The notes beneath the pieces were generated by a model that was given only the letters and a program-made list of their open reading frames with translations, made no database searches and had not been told where the DNA came from. A stretch of DNA of 64,000 bases, taken from Gellertiella hungarica. GTDB taxonomy: Bacteria; Pseudomonadota; Alphaproteobacteria; Rhizobiales; Rhizobiaceae. Within the stretch, counting starts at the first letter, position 1. Every line of letters begins with the position of its first letter. The stretch spans positions 62,001 through 126,000 of the forward strand of contig NZ_JACIEZ010000006.1 in assembly GCF_014197145.1 (NCBI RefSeq). Reading direction: 5' to 3'. The translations under genes and the position numbers were made by a program. Shown piece by piece: positions 27,978-37,975 of the stretch.

Positions 27978-28592
27978 ATGACATTGTCTTCCCTTCTGCT
28001 TTTTGCCGCCGCCCTGTTCGTTGCCGCAGGCTCCCCGGGGCCGAGCGTCGCAGCGCTCGTCGCCCGCGGTCTCTCGCGCGGCTACCGGGACGTGATGCCC
28101 TTCCTTGCCGCCATGTGGATCGGCGAGGCGGTCTGGCTGTCGCTCGCCATCGCCGGCCTTGCCGCCGTGGCGCAGACCTTCCATCTCGCCTTCGTGGCGA
28201 TCAAGTGGGCGGGCGTCGCCTATCTCCTGGTGCTGGCCTGGAAGATGTGGCGGGCGCCGGCCGAGATTGCCGGCGATGAGGCGCCGGAAGACAAGGCGCC
28301 GCTCGGCATGTTCCTGACAGGCCTTGCCCTGACGCTTGGCAATCCGAAGATCATGGTCTTCTACATGGCGCTCCTGCCGACGCTGCTCGATCTTGCGGCA
28401 GTCTCGCTTCTCGGCTGGGCCGAGCTGCTTCTGGTGATGTTTGCCGTGCTTGCCTTCGTCGATCTCGCCTGGGTCTTCTTTGCGGCAAAGGCGCGGTCCC
28501 TGCTGAAGAGCCCGCGCGCGGTGCGCATCGCAAACCGGCTGAGCGCGGGAACCATGGGAGCTGCCGCCGCCGCGATCGCCGCCCGTTCCTGA
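27978..28592 (+). CDS. LysE family amino-acid exporter
   Basis: A 204-aa inner-membrane protein with about six hydrophobic helices. It shows the RhtB/LysE family signature early on (GSPGPSVAALVARGLSRGYR, about 18-37) and the second conserved segment LTLGNPKIMVFYMALLP (about 117-133). Such proteins export amino acids or derivatives, and the substrate cannot be predicted. It lies between ybaB and the MOSC gene and is convergent with the latter, 4 bases apart. Confidence 0.88.
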   Translation: MTLSSLLLFAAALFVAAGSPGPSVAALVARGLSRGYRDVMPFLAAMWIGEAVWLSLAIAGLAAVAQTFHLAFVAIKWAGVAYLLVLAWKMWRAPAEIAGDEAPEDKAPLGMFLTGLALTLGNPKIMVFYMALLPTLLDLAAVSLLGWAELLLVMFAVLAFVDLAWVFFAAKARSLLKSPRAVRIANRLSAGTMGAAAAAIAARS

Positions 28593-28596
28593 CGCC

Positions 28597-29208
28597 TCAT
28601 CCGCCAAGGCTCCTGCGAACCCGTTCGCCGAGCGGGGCGGCCAGCATCCGCGCCCGTTCGGCAGGCAGAGGCTTTTCCGTGAGCGCCCGCATCAGGTCGA
28701 CGAGGCCGATCCGCTCGCCCCGGAAGGGCTCGAACCTCACCTCCTGACCCCGTTCCAGCAGCCCGGGAGCGAGCACCCGCACATAGATGCCGGGCCGAGC
28801 AGCCTGGAGGAAGCGCCGGGCAAAACGGGGATCCTCCATCCGCTGCGACAGTACCGAGCAGGGGATGCGCGGCCCCGTTGCCTCGAGCAGCACGCCGCCC
28901 GCGGCAAACCGGTCGCCGACCGCCACCGCCTGCGCGTCGAGCCCGTCGATCACGAGATTCTCGCCAAGCATGCCGGGCTTCATCGGTCGGCCGAGCTCTT
29001 TCGCCCACCAGTCGAGCGTGTCCCCGCTCTCGACGAGGAGCGCCTGATCCGGCCCGCCGTGATGCTTGCGGTTCAGCACCGCATCGCCCGCAAGGCCGAG
29101 CGCGTCGACGATCACGGGGCCGTTGACCGGGTGCTTGAAGATGCCGGTCTTCGTCTTGCGACCCGGCAGGCGCTCCGGGGCACCGACGCAGACGGCCCGA
29201 ATTTTCAT
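28597..29208 (-). CDS. MOSC domain protein (YiiM type)
   Basis: A 203-aa protein with a MOSC domain, the fold shared with the C-terminus of molybdenum cofactor sulfurases. The region GDAVLNRKHHGGPDQALLVES (about 41-61) and LGENLVIDGLD match YiiM-type proteins. A conserved Cys lies in RIPCSVL (about residue 115) and could carry sulfur or bind molybdopterin. The likely role is reduction of N-hydroxylated compounds or sulfur handling; this is inferred from the family. The start at 29208 has GGGAG eight bases upstream. It is divergent from recR. Confidence 0.85.
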   Translation of the reverse strand: MKIRAVCVGAPERLPGRKTKTGIFKHPVNGPVIVDALGLAGDAVLNRKHHGGPDQALLVESGDTLDWWAKELGRPMKPGMLGENLVIDGLDAQAVAVGDRFAAGGVLLEATGPRIPCSVLSQRMEDPRFARRFLQAARPGIYVRVLAPGLLERGQEVRFEPFRGERIGLVDLMRALTEKPLPAERARMLAAPLGERVRRSLGG

Positions 29209-29266
29209 GGGTTTTCTCCCGCAACAGTGATTCCCTCGAATCGGATAGATGGGATAAAAGCGCCTG

Positions 29267-29872
29267 ATGGCAAAGCGAATTACCGGTCCCGAAATCGAAA
29301 AACTGATCCAGCTCCTGGCCAAGGTGCCGGGGCTCGGTCCCCGTTCCGCGCGGCGGGCGGCCCTGCATCTCGTCAAGAAGAAGGACCAGCTTCTCGGTCC
29401 CCTCGGCAAGGCCATGGGCGAGGCCTATGACAAGGTGCGGATCTGCTCCTGCTGCGGCAACATCGATACCGCCGACCCCTGCGCCATCTGCACCGACGAG
29501 CGCCGCGACCATGGCGTCATCATCGTCGTGGAGGATGTCTCGGATCTCTGGGCGCTGGAACGCGCGGGCGCGATGAACGCCGCCTATCACGTGCTCGGCG
29601 GCACGCTCTCGCCGCTCGACGGTGTCGGCCCCGACGACCTCAACGTGAAGGGCCTCGTCTCGCGGGTGGCGGAAGGCAGGGTCCGCGAGGTGATCATCGC
29701 CGTCAACGCCACCGTCGAGGGCCAGACCACCGCCCATTACATCACCGACCAGCTCTCGGGCTTCGAGGTCAAGATCACCCGTCTCGCCCATGGCGTGCCT
29801 GTCGGCGGCGAGCTCGACTATCTGGATGAGGGAACGCTTTCCGCGGCGCTTCGGGCCCGGACGGCGTTTTGA
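29267..29872 (+). CDS. recR: Recombination mediator RecR
   Basis: A 201-aa protein that forms a ring clamp with RecO and helps RecF/RecO load RecA on gapped DNA. The order is helix-hairpin-helix ([19 protein letters not shown]), a zinc finger with four Cys ([16 protein letters not shown], about 57-72) and a Toprim domain ([16 protein letters not shown] and the DDL segment). The C-terminal Walker-B-like segment [10 protein letters not shown] is present. All signature residues are intact. recF is also in this window at 13.9-15.0 kb. Confidence 0.97.
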   Translation: MAKRITGPEIEKLIQLLAKVPGLGPRSARRAALHLVKKKDQLLGPLGKAMGEAYDKVRICSCCGNIDTADPCAICTDERRDHGVIIVVEDVSDLWALERAGAMNAAYHVLGGTLSPLDGVGPDDLNVKGLVSRVAEGRVREVIIAVNATVEGQTTAHYITDQLSGFEVKITRLAHGVPVGGELDYLDEGTLSAALRARTAF

Positions 29873-29885
29873 CGATCAGAACAGT

Positions 29886-29910
29886 CCCCCTCCCCCTCGT
29901 GGGGAGGGAA
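29886..29910. repeat. Short palindromic repeat (CCCTCCCC/GGGGAGGG)
   Basis: An 8-bp perfect stem CCCTCCCC (29888-29895) / GGGGAGGG (29901-29908) in the recR-transglycosylase gap. The sequence is the same core as in the two arms of the long inverted repeat at 37238-37371, so these are copies of one dispersed element. Confidence 0.7.
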
Positions 29911-29942
29911 AGCCGCCGCGAAAACCATCCCGGGAGAACTCC

Positions 29943-31187
29943 ATGAACCGCATCAGACCCCTTCTCCTCGCCCTTGCCGTCGCGCTCGCCCCGACCGTTT
30001 CCGCAGGCGCGGTTGACAAAGCGGCGGTGGAGCGGCAGTTCCGCGGCTGGATCGAGGAGGAGCTCTGGCCGGAGGCAAAGGCAAACGGCATCGAGCGCCA
30101 GACCTTCGAGAAGGCCATGGCGAGGGTGAAGCTCGACTGGACGCTGTCGGAGCTCGTGCCTCCGGGAAGCCGCCCGCCGAAGGAGGTGCCGCAGACGCAG
30201 GCGGAGTTTTCCTCCCCCGCGCCCTATTTTGCAGAGAAGCGGCTCCAGCCGCTGGCGGCCAAGGGGCGGGCGCTTGCCTCGACCCACGCCCGCACGCTGC
30301 GCCAGATCGAGAAGACATACGGGGTTCCCGGCTCCATCCTGCTTGCCATCTGGGGGCGCGAGACCGGCTATGGCGCGGCGAAGCTGCCGAGCCCGGCGCT
30401 CGACGTGCTCGCCACCCGCGCCTTCATGTCCACCCGCAAGGAGCTCTTCCGCCGCGAGCTCATCGCCGCGCTGCACATCGTCGAAAGCGGCGACGCGACG
30501 CCCGACCAGCTGCGCGGCTCGTCCGCCGGCGCGCTCGGCCAGCCGCAGTTCATGCCGACGAGCTATCTGAAATATGCGGTGGACTTCGACGGCGACGGCC
30601 ACCGCAACATCTGGACCTCCGTGCCCGACAGCCTCGCCTCCATGGCCCGCTTCCTGGTGGATAAGGGCTGGCAGGGCGGGCGGGCCTGGGGCTACGAAGT
30701 CTCCATTCCGCAGGGCGTGTCCTGCGCGCAGGAGGGGCCGGACCGGGCAAAGGCGCTGAAGGACTGGGAAGCGATGGGCATCACCCGCATCTCGGGCAAG
30801 GCCTTTCCCGCGGGCGAGGCCGGCAAGGAGGCGATGATGCTTGTGCCGGCCGGCACGCACGGGCCGGAATTCATCGTCTCGCCGAACTTCTACGTGATCA
30901 AGGAATACAACAATTCCGATCTATACGCCCTCTTCATCGGCAATCTGGCGGATCGCATCGCCTACGGATCGGGCGCCTTCCAGGCCCCCTTCGGCAATGT
31001 CGGCGGCATGCTGCGCTCGGACGTGAAGGCCATGCAGGACCGGCTGGTGAAGCGGGGCTACGATGTCGGCAAGGCGGACGGGCTCGCGGGCTACAAGACG
31101 CGGCGCTCGATCGGCGAGTGGCAGGAAAAGAACGGCATGGCCCCCACTTGCTTCCCCGAACCGGCGCTGAAGAAGGCGATCCGCTGA
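29943..31187 (+). CDS. Lytic murein transglycosylase (MltB family) with peptidoglycan-binding domain
   Basis: A 414-aa exported enzyme that cleaves peptidoglycan between MurNAc and GlcNAc with anhydro-ring formation. The signal peptide is residues 1-23 ([17 protein letters not shown]). The MltB-type catalytic domain (about 30-330) has the catalytic Glu140 in WGRETGYG and the family motifs [20 protein letters not shown] and [17 protein letters not shown]-terminal peptidoglycan-binding domain (about 345-410) has the usual [20 protein letters not shown]. There is no lipobox Cys, so it is soluble in the periplasm. Start at 29943 behind GGGAGAAC. Together with the class A PBP at 4.9 kb it belongs to wall turnover. 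Confidence 0.93.
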   Translation: MNRIRPLLLALAVALAPTVSAGAVDKAAVERQFRGWIEEELWPEAKANGIERQTFEKAMARVKLDWTLSELVPPGSRPPKEVPQTQAEFSSPAPYFAEKRLQPLAAKGRALASTHARTLRQIEKTYGVPGSILLAIWGRETGYGAAKLPSPALDVLATRAFMSTRKELFRRELIAALHIVESGDATPDQLRGSSAGALGQPQFMPTSYLKYAVDFDGDGHRNIWTSVPDSLASMARFLVDKGWQGGRAWGYEVSIPQGVSCAQEGPDRAKALKDWEAMGITRISGKAFPAGEAGKEAMMLVPAGTHGPEFIVSPNFYVIKEYNNSDLYALFIGNLADRIAYGSGAFQAPFGNVGGMLRSDVKAMQDRLVKRGYDVGKADGLAGYKTRRSIGEWQEKNGMAPTCFPEPALKKAIR

Positions 31188-31206
31188 GCCCCTTCGCTCG
31201 TCCTCC

Positions 31207-31235
31207 TTGCAATTCAGGGCAAAGAGGTTTATATC
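31207..31235 (+). promoter_or_regulatory. Promoter of the rimP-nusA-infB operon
   Basis: TTGCAA at 31207-31212 and TATATC at 31230-31235 with a 17-base spacer, a good sigma-70-type match. It would start a leader of about 115 nt before the rimP ATG, which contains the hairpin at 31265-31294. Confidence 0.65.
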
Positions 31236-31264
31236 GGGTTCAAATTCTTGATCGTCCTGATGAA

Positions 31265-31294
31265 GAGTGGGCCCGCGAGGACCCGCTCTTTTTT
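31265..31294 (+). terminator. Leader attenuator-like terminator before rimP
   Basis: Stem GAGTGGG (31265-31271) / CCCGCTC (31282-31288), with one G-T pair and a 10-nt loop, followed directly by TTTTTT (31289-31294). It lies between a good promoter and rimP, about 64 bases before the start codon, so it would stop transcription after about 50 nt unless read through. An upstream imperfect hairpin (CTTGATC/GATGAAG, about 31249-31267) could compete with it. This suggests conditional antitermination of the whole operon. No upstream gene needs a terminator here except the transglycosylase, whose stop is 78 bases away. Confidence 0.6.
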
Positions 31295-31357
31295 GTTAGC
31301 GCGATCAGGCCGCGCCGGGAGGATGCCCGGCGGAGCAAACGGAAGATCGACGAATCC

Positions 31358-31969
31358 ATGAGCGAACAGACTGCCCCCGAACCCCGCCTGATCATCGAGA
31401 CCGGCATCGACCAGCGTCTCGCGGAGATCGTCGAGCCGGTTCTGGTCGGCATGGGCTACCGCCTCGTGCGGGTTCGCCTTCTCAACCAGAACGGCCTGAC
31501 GCTGCAGATCATGTGCGAGCGGAACGACGGCACCATGACCGTCGAGGACTGCGAGGCGGTGTCGACGGCAATTTCTCCTGTTCTGGATGTGGAAGATCCG
31601 CTCGACAAGGCGTATCATCTGGAAGTGTCGTCGCCCGGCATCGACCGCCCGATGGTGCGCATCTCGGATTTCCGCCGCTGGCAGGGTCACCTGGTAAAGG
31701 TGGAAACCTCCATCCTGGTGGAGAACCGCAAGCGCTTCCGCGGCAAGATCGTCGAGGTGACGGACGAAGGCTTCACGCTGGAGCGGGACCAGATCGCCTA
31801 TGGCGAGGAACCCACGGTGACGATCCCCTTCTCGACGCTGGCCGATGGCAAGCTGATCCTGACGGATGACCTCATCCGCGACGCGCTGAAGGCGGACAAG
31901 GCGGCCCGTGCCGCCGCCGCCAACCAGAACGAAGAAGACGCAGACGAAGGCGAAGACACCCCGAATTGA
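31358..31969 (+). CDS. rimP: Ribosome maturation factor RimP
   Basis: Assists assembly of the 30S subunit. The 203-aa protein has the N-terminal RimP fold ([18 protein letters not shown], about 26-43), the [18 protein letters not shown] and [13 protein letters not shown] signatures (about 65-104), and an SH3-like C-terminal domain. The tail is acidic and Asn/Glu rich, an extension common in alphaproteobacteria. The start at 31358 begins [11 protein letters not shown]. It heads the conserved rimP-nusA-ylxR-infB operon. Confidence 0.95.
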   Translation: MSEQTAPEPRLIIETGIDQRLAEIVEPVLVGMGYRLVRVRLLNQNGLTLQIMCERNDGTMTVEDCEAVSTAISPVLDVEDPLDKAYHLEVSSPGIDRPMVRISDFRRWQGHLVKVETSILVENRKRFRGKIVEVTDEGFTLERDQIAYGEEPTVTIPFSTLADGKLILTDDLIRDALKADKAARAAAANQNEEDADEGEDTPN

Positions 31970-32033
31970 ATGAGCGCGGCCCGCCCGGGACAGAAGCGGC
32001 GGCCCCCGACAGCAACAGACGGAGACTTGAGAC

Positions 32034-33641
32034 ATGGCAGTCAGTGCGAACCGGCTTGAACTTCTGCAGATCGCAGATGCAGTGGCGCGCGAAAAGGTCA
32101 TCGACCGCGAGATCGTGCTTGCCGCAATGGCCGATGCCATTCAGAAGGCAGCCCGCTCGCGTTACGGCAGCGAGTCGAACATCCGCGCCGACATCAACTC
32201 CAAGACCGGCGAAATCCGCCTCCAGCGCCTGCTCGAGGTCGTCGATCACGCCGAGGACTATTCCACCCAGATCCCGCTGGCGCTCGCCCGCGACCGCAAC
32301 CCCGACGCCCAGATCGGCGATTTCATCGCCGACCCGCTGCCGCCGATGGATTTCGGCCGCATCGCCGCCCAGTCGGCCAAGCAGGTCATCGTGCAGAAGG
32401 TGCGCGAAGCCGAGCGCGACCGCCAGTATGACGAGTTCAAGGATCGCGTCGGCGAGATCGTCAACGGCACGGTGAAGCGCGTCGAATACGGCAACGTGAT
32501 CGTCGATCTCGGCCGTGGCGAAGGCATCATCCGCCGCGACGAGATGATTCCGCGCGAAACCATGCGCTACGGCGACCGCGTGCGCGCCTATGTCTACGAC
32601 GTGCGCCGCGAGCAGCGCGGCCCGCAGATCTTCCTGTCGCGCACCCATCCGCAGTTCATGGTCAAGCTCTTCACCATGGAAGTGCCGGAAATCTACGACG
32701 GCATCATCCAGATCAAGTCCGTTGCCCGCGATCCGGGCTCGCGCGCCAAGATCGCCGTGATCTCGAACGACAGTTCGATCGATCCGGTCGGCGCCTGCGT
32801 CGGCATGCGCGGCAGCCGCGTTCAGGCGGTCGTCGGCGAACTGCAGGGCGAGAAGATCGACATCATTCCGTGGAGCCAGGACCCCGCGACCTTCGTGGTC
32901 AACGCGCTCCAGCCCGCCGAAGTCGCCAAGGTGGTTCTCGACGAGGATGCCGAACGCATCGAGGTGGTGGTTCCCGACGAGCAGCTTTCGCTCGCCATCG
33001 GCCGCCGCGGCCAGAACGTGCGCCTGGCCTCGCAGCTGACCGGCTGGGACATCGACATCATGACGGAGCAGGAAGAATCCGAGCGCCGCCAGAAGGAATT
33101 CAACGAGCGCACCAACCTCTTCATGGACGCGCTCGACGTGGACGAGATGGTCGGCCAGGTGCTCGCCTCCGAAGGCTTCGCCGCCGTCGAGGAACTTGCC
33201 TATGTGGACCTCTCGGAAATCGCCTCCATCGACGGCTTCGACGAGGAGACCGCCGACGAGATCCAGACCCGCGCCCGCGAATATCTGGAGCGCATCGAGG
33301 CCGAGATGGACGAGAAGCGCAAGCAGCTCGGCGTGTCGGACGACCTGCGCAAGATCGACGGCATGACCGCGCAGATGATGGTCGCGCTCGGCGAGGACGG
33401 AATCAAGACGATCGAGGACTTCGCCGGCTGCGCTGCCGATGACCTGGTCGGCTGGACCGAACGCAAGGACGGCGAGACCAAGAAGTTCGAGGGCCTGTTC
33501 TCCAAGCTCGACGTCTCGCGCGTCGAGGCCGAGAACATGATCCTCCAGGCGCGCCTTGCCGCCGGCTGGATCACCGAAGAGGAAATGGCTGCGCAGGCCG
33601 AGGCCGTCGCTGCCGAGAACGCCGAAGACGAGGACGCATGA
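32034..33641 (+). CDS. nusA: Transcription termination/antitermination factor NusA
   Basis: Binds RNA polymerase and nascent RNA and controls pausing, termination and antitermination. The 535-aa protein has the N-terminal RNAP-binding domain (about 1-130), an S1 domain (starting about [20 protein letters not shown]), two KH domains ([18 protein letters not shown] and [18 protein letters not shown]), and a C-terminal extension with two helix-hairpin-helix acidic repeats (about 350-500). The layout matches E. coli NusA. Its stop overlaps the start of the next gene (ATGA). Confidence 0.98.
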   Translation: MAVSANRLELLQIADAVAREKVIDREIVLAAMADAIQKAARSRYGSESNIRADINSKTGEIRLQRLLEVVDHAEDYSTQIPLALARDRNPDAQIGDFIADPLPPMDFGRIAAQSAKQVIVQKVREAERDRQYDEFKDRVGEIVNGTVKRVEYGNVIVDLGRGEGIIRRDEMIPRETMRYGDRVRAYVYDVRREQRGPQIFLSRTHPQFMVKLFTMEVPEIYDGIIQIKSVARDPGSRAKIAVISNDSSIDPVGACVGMRGSRVQAVVGELQGEKIDIIPWSQDPATFVVNALQPAEVAKVVLDEDAERIEVVVPDEQLSLAIGRRGQNVRLASQLTGWDIDIMTEQEESERRQKEFNERTNLFMDALDVDEMVGQVLASEGFAAVEELAYVDLSEIASIDGFDEETADEIQTRAREYLERIEAEMDEKRKQLGVSDDLRKIDGMTAQMMVALGEDGIKTIEDFAGCAADDLVGWTERKDGETKKFEGLFSKLDVSRVEAENMILQARLAAGWITEEEMAAQAEAVAAENAEDEDA

Positions 33642-34348
33642 TTGCGCCCGACGGACGCGCGGCGGAAGCCGGAACGGATGGCGACGGGGACGGGTTCGAT
33701 TATCCCGACGAGGGCATGAACGGACGCACCTGCATCGTCACCCGCGAGAAGACGGACCCGGATCACCTGATCCGGTTCGTTGCCGCACCCGACGGCACCA
33801 TCGTTCCCGACCTGAAGCGCCAGCTTCCGGGCCGGGGCTGCTGGATCGGGGCAGAGCGCGCGCGCGTCGAGACCGCCATGGCGAAGAACCTCTTTGCCAG
33901 GGCGCTGAAGCGGAAGGTCACGGTTCCGGCGGATCTCGCCGACCAGGTGGACCGCCTGCTGTCGGAACAGCTCGCCGGCATGATGAATCTCGGCCGAAAG
34001 GCCGGGCAGTTCGTCTCCGGCACGATGAAGGTGGATGCCGCCGTCCGCTCCGGTGCGGCGCTTGCGGTGTTCCACTCGCTGGACGCGGCGCCCGACGGCA
34101 TACGCAAGATCGACCAGGCCCGAAAGGCCTGGCACCTCGGCATGGAAACCGAGGCGGAAATACCCTCCTACCGTCCCTTCACCGGGGCGGAGATGGAGGA
34201 ACTGATGGGCCAGAATGCTTTTATCCATGCCGCAGCGCTTGCAGGGCAGGCGGGTGAGGGTGTAGTGAAGCGCGCAAACCTGCTCGAACGTTACCGCATG
34301 GGCGGTCACACCCGGGCACCGGGTGGCGCTGGCCGGCAAACACAATGA
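33638..34348 (+). CDS. YlxR (DUF448)-like RNA-binding protein with an L7Ae-type C-terminal domain
   Basis: A 236-aa protein encoded between nusA and infB. The N-terminal part holds the YlxR fold: GRTCIVTREKTDPDHLIRFV and PDLKRQLPGRGCWIG (about 29-72), which bind RNA or nucleoid DNA. The following segment (about 100-190; LAGMMNLGRKAGQFVSGTMKV) resembles the YlxQ/L7Ae RNA-binding family. In many Firmicutes these are two separate genes (ylxR and ylxQ), whereas here they form one polypeptide, as is usual in Alphaproteobacteria. It overlaps nusA by 4 bases, so translation is coupled. The cellular role is not well known. Confidence 0.86.
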   Translation: MIAPDGRAAEAGTDGDGDGFDYPDEGMNGRTCIVTREKTDPDHLIRFVAAPDGTIVPDLKRQLPGRGCWIGAERARVETAMAKNLFARALKRKVTVPADLADQVDRLLSEQLAGMMNLGRKAGQFVSGTMKVDAAVRSGAALAVFHSLDAAPDGIRKIDQARKAWHLGMETEAEIPSYRPFTGAEMEELMGQNAFIHAAALAGQAGEGVVKRANLLERYRMGGHTRAPGGAGRQTQ

Positions 34349-34449
34349 CGCGGCCACCGGCGATGCCGGACGCGATTTCGGGAATACAGGTATTGAACGA
34401 CGGGGTCTGATGTCATCATCCGGCCCCTGTCCGAAGGAACGGGAACGGA

Positions 34450-37221
34450 ATGACCGACAACAAAGACGACAAGACACTCAGCGTAACGGGCAAGAAGACT
34501 CTCACCCTCAAGCCAACGGGGATGAGCCAGGGCACCGTTCGCCAGGATATGGGTCGGGGTCGGACCAAGGCTGTCGTCGTGGAAACACGCAAGCGCCGCC
34601 CGCACCGTCCCGAGGACGACAAGCCGATCCAGCCGGTAACCGCACCGGTCCAGCGCGCCGAACAGCCCGCTCCCCAGCCGCAGGCCCCGCGCCCGCAGCA
34701 GCCGGGCGGCCGTCCGGGCCAGCCGCAGCGTCCCTACGAACAGCGCCACGACCGCGACCGCGACCGGGATCGTGACCGCGGCCCGCGTCCGGGTGGCGGC
34801 CAGGTGCTCAACCATCTCTCGTCCAGCGAGATGGAAGCGCGCCGCCGCGCCCTGATGGAAGCCCAGGCACGCGATGCCGAGGACGCCCGCCGCCGCGCCG
34901 AGGAAGAAGCCCGCCGCCGCGAGGAGGAAGCCCGCCGCGCCATCGAGGAAGAGGCACGCCTGAAGGCGGAAGCCGCTGCCCGTGCCGCCGAGGAAGCCGA
35001 TCGCGCCGCCGCGGAGAAGGCCAATCCGCAGCCGGAAGCCGCAGCCCCTGCCGCGCCCGTCGCACCGGTTCAGCCGGCGATCCGCATGGATGGCCCGGTA
35101 CGCCGTCTCAACGATCCGCGTCCGCAGGGCGGTCGTCCGCCGGCTGGCCGTCCCGCGCCCGCCGCTCCGGCCCCCGAGCCCGTGCCCGCCGTTCAGGCCC
35201 GCGTGCGCAAGGTGGATGTCGAGGACGACGAGGACCGCAAGTCGGTCCGTCCCGGCGCAGGCCCGGCACGCAAGGTCGCCCGTCCGGAACCGGCAAAGCC
35301 GGCCCGCGCCAAGACCGAGGACGAGCGCCGCCGCGGCAAGCTGACGGTTACCGCCGCCGGCCTTGACGACGAAGGCGCGACGCGCGGCCGTTCGCTTGCC
35401 TCCATGCGCCGCCGCCAGGAGAAGTTCCGCCGCAGCCAGATGCAGGAAACCCGCGAGAAGATCTCCCGCGAGGTGATCCTGCCCGAGACCATCACCATCC
35501 AGGAACTGTCGCAGCGCATGTCCGAACGCGCCGTCGACGTCATCAAGTTCCTGATGAAGGAAGGTCAGATGATGAAGCCGGGCGACGTGATCGACGCCGA
35601 TCTGGCCGAACTCATCGCGAGCGAATTCGGCCATACGGTCAAGCGCGTCTCGGAATCCGACATCGAGCTCGGCATCTTCAACGTCAATGACGAGGACGGC
35701 GAGATGCTGCCGCGTCCGCCGGTCGTGACGATCATGGGTCACGTCGACCACGGCAAGACCTCGCTGCTCGACGCCATCCGCCACGCCAATGTGGTGGCCG
35801 GCGAAGCCGGTGGCATCACCCAGCATATCGGTGCCTACCAGGTCGAGCAGAACGGCCAGAAGATCACCTTCATCGACACCCCCGGCCACGCCGCCTTTAC
35901 CGCGATGCGTGCCCGTGGTGCCCAGGCGACCGACATTGCGGTCCTGGTCGTGGCAGCCGATGACAGCGTGATGCCGCAGACGATCGAATCCATCAACCAC
36001 GCCAAGGCGGCCGGTGTTCCGATCATCGTGGCGATCAACAAGATCGACAAGCCGACGGCCAACCCGCAGAAGGTCCGGACGGAGCTGCTCCAGCACGAGG
36101 TCTTCGTGGAATCCATGGGCGGTGAAGTGCTCGACGTGGAAGTCTCCGCCAAGAACCGGATCAACCTCGACAAGCTGCTCGAGGCGATCCTGCTGCAGGC
36201 GGAAATCCTCGATCTGCGCGCCAATCCGAACCGCACGGCGGAAGGCACGGTCATCGAGGCCGAGCTCGACCGTGGCCGCGGTGCGGTGGCAACCGTCCTC
36301 GTCCAGAAGGGCACGCTGAAGCCCGGCCAGATCATCGTGGCCGGCGACCAGTGGGGCCGCGTGCGCGCGCTCGTCAACGACAAGGGCCAGCATGTGAAGG
36401 AAGCGGGTCCCGCCCTTCCGGTGGAAGTGCTCGGCCTTTCCGGCACCCCGGCGGCCGGCGACAAGTTCGCCGTCGTCGAGAACGAAAGCCGTGCCCGCGA
36501 AATCTCCGAATACCGCCAGCGGCTTGCCCGCGACAAGGCGGCGGCCCGCCAGTCCGGCTCGCGCGGCTCGCTCGAGCAGATGATGAACCAGCTGCAGACC
36601 TCCGGCGTGAAGGAATTCCCGCTGGTGATCAAGGGCGACGTGCAGGGCTCGATCGAAGCCATTGCCGGTGCGCTGGACAAGCTCGGCACCGACGAGGTCC
36701 GTGCCCGCATCGTTCACTCCGCAGTGGGTGGCGTGACGGAATCGGACATCTCGCTCGCCGAAGCCTCGAATGCGGCCATCATCGGCTTCAACGTCCGTGC
36801 CAACGCCCAGGCCCGTTCCCAGGCCGAGCGCCAGGGCATCGAGATCCGCTACTACAACATCATCTACGATCTGGTGGATGACGTGAAGGCAGCGATGTCG
36901 GGCCTGCTCTCGCCGGAACGCCGCGAGACCTTCCTCGGCAATGCGGAGATCCTCGAGGTCTTCAACATCACCAAGGTGGGCAAGGTCGCGGGTTGCCGCG
37001 TGGTGGAAGGCAAGGTCGAACGCGGTGCGGGCGTCCGCCTCGTGCGCGACAACGTCGTCATCCACGAAGGCAAGCTCAAGACGCTCAAGCGCTTCAAGGA
37101 CGAAGTCTCCGAAGTGCCGGTCGGCCAGGAATGCGGCATGGCCTTCGAGAACTACGAAGACATCCGCGCCGGCGACACCATCGAGTGCTTCCGCGTGGAG
37201 CATGTGACGCGCACGCTGTAA
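34450..37221 (+). CDS. infB: Translation initiation factor IF-2
   Basis: GTPase that brings fMet-tRNA to the 30S P site and promotes subunit joining. The 923-aa form has a long, highly charged N-terminal region (about 1-310; Pro/Ala/Arg and a Glu/Arg coiled coil at about 115-190), then the conserved IF2 N-domain. The G domain has G1 [16 protein letters not shown]3 DTPGHAAF and G4 NKIDKP, followed by domains II, III and the tRNA-binding C2 domain. The start is supported by AACGGGAACGGA just before the ATG. It belongs to the rimP operon. A long inverted repeat follows its stop. Confidence 0.98.
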   Translation: MTDNKDDKTLSVTGKKTLTLKPTGMSQGTVRQDMGRGRTKAVVVETRKRRPHRPEDDKPIQPVTAPVQRAEQPAPQPQAPRPQQPGGRPGQPQRPYEQRHDRDRDRDRDRGPRPGGGQVLNHLSSSEMEARRRALMEAQARDAEDARRRAEEEARRREEEARRAIEEEARLKAEAAARAAEEADRAAAEKANPQPEAAAPAAPVAPVQPAIRMDGPVRRLNDPRPQGGRPPAGRPAPAAPAPEPVPAVQARVRKVDVEDDEDRKSVRPGAGPARKVARPEPAKPARAKTEDERRRGKLTVTAAGLDDEGATRGRSLASMRRRQEKFRRSQMQETREKISREVILPETITIQELSQRMSERAVDVIKFLMKEGQMMKPGDVIDADLAELIASEFGHTVKRVSESDIELGIFNVNDEDGEMLPRPPVVTIMGHVDHGKTSLLDAIRHANVVAGEAGGITQHIGAYQVEQNGQKITFIDTPGHAAFTAMRARGAQATDIAVLVVAADDSVMPQTIESINHAKAAGVPIIVAINKIDKPTANPQKVRTELLQHEVFVESMGGEVLDVEVSAKNRINLDKLLEAILLQAEILDLRANPNRTAEGTVIEAELDRGRGAVATVLVQKGTLKPGQIIVAGDQWGRVRALVNDKGQHVKEAGPALPVEVLGLSGTPAAGDKFAVVENESRAREISEYRQRLARDKAAARQSGSRGSLEQMMNQLQTSGVKEFPLVIKGDVQGSIEAIAGALDKLGTDEVRARIVHSAVGGVTESDISLAEASNAAIIGFNVRANAQARSQAERQGIEIRYYNIIYDLVDDVKAAMSGLLSPERRETFLGNAEILEVFNITKVGKVAGCRVVEGKVERGAGVRLVRDNVVIHEGKLKTLKRFKDEVSEVPVGQECGMAFENYEDIRAGDTIECFRVEHVTRTL

Positions 37222-37237
37222 GCGGGGAATGTCAGAG

Positions 37238-37371
37238 TTCCCCCTCCCCCTTGTGGGGAGGGGTTAGGGGTGGGGGTGCCGCTGCCGTTCGTCCGACTGA
37301 ACGGTGTCCGTTCCGGACCGCTTCATGGCCAGACCCCCACCCCTGGCCCCTCCCCACAAGGGGGAGGGGAA
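37238..37371. repeat. Long inverted repeat between infB and rbfA
   Basis: Two arms of about 40 bases (37238-37277 and 37333-37371) are nearly perfect reverse complements, differing by one extra C and a TT/CC pair. The 55-base centre contains a further small palindrome (CCGTTC/GAACGG). Each arm itself contains the CCCTCCCC/GGGGAGGG palindrome also seen at 29886-29910. The whole could fold into a cruciform in DNA or a long hairpin in mRNA. Being inside an operon, it could terminate, stabilise or be cut by RNase III. It is best seen as a composite rhizobial palindromic repeat. Confidence 0.85.
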
Positions 37372-37487
37372 TATATCCGTAATCCCGGATATTCCCGACG
37401 CAGGCGATCATGGGCGCTATGCCGCTCCAGCCCGCGCACCGTGCGCATGACCGACACATCTGGGTCCTACCCCCAAGGATGAACACC

Positions 37488-37898
37488 ATGACCAAAGCTA
37501 CCTCTTCCGCTCCCTCCCAGCGCATGCTGCGCGTCGGCGAGCAGGTGCGCGCGGCCCTGACGAAGGTGCTGCAGCGCGGCGACGTGCAGGATCCGATCAT
37601 CGAAAAGACGGTGATCGCCATTTCCGAAGTGCGCATGTCGCCGGATCTCAAGATTGCCACCGCCTATATCTCGCCGCTCGGCGTCTCCGATCACCAGGTG
37701 GTCATCAAGGCGCTGGCGAAGAACGCGAAATTCCTCCGCGGCCGGATCGGTCCCGAACTCCGGCAGATGAAATACATGCCGGAACTGCGCTTCCGCGACG
37801 ATACGAGCTTCGACAACTATTCGAAGATCGATGCCCTGCTCCGCTCGCCGGAGGTCGCCCGCGACCTCGACCCGGAGACGGACGACGACGAGGCCTGA
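37488..37898 (+). CDS. rbfA: 30S ribosome-binding factor RbfA
   Basis: Helps maturation of the 16S rRNA 5' end and is needed in the cold. The 136-aa protein has the KH-like core: [40 protein letters not shown] and [19 protein letters not shown]. The acidic tail ends DDDEA. I chose the ATG at 37488, which has AAGGA eight bases upstream. The ATG nine bases earlier overlaps that ribosome site. It lies after the long inverted repeat and before truB. Confidence 0.95.
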   Translation: MTKATSSAPSQRMLRVGEQVRAALTKVLQRGDVQDPIIEKTVIAISEVRMSPDLKIATAYISPLGVSDHQVVIKALAKNAKFLRGRIGPELRQMKYMPELRFRDDTSFDNYSKIDALLRSPEVARDLDPETDDDEA

Positions 37899-37975
37899 GA
37901 GGCCCACCGACGCGGACCGCCCGGCGCCTGGCCGCGGCCGTCCGCACCGACAGAACGACACACGACGGAACATTC

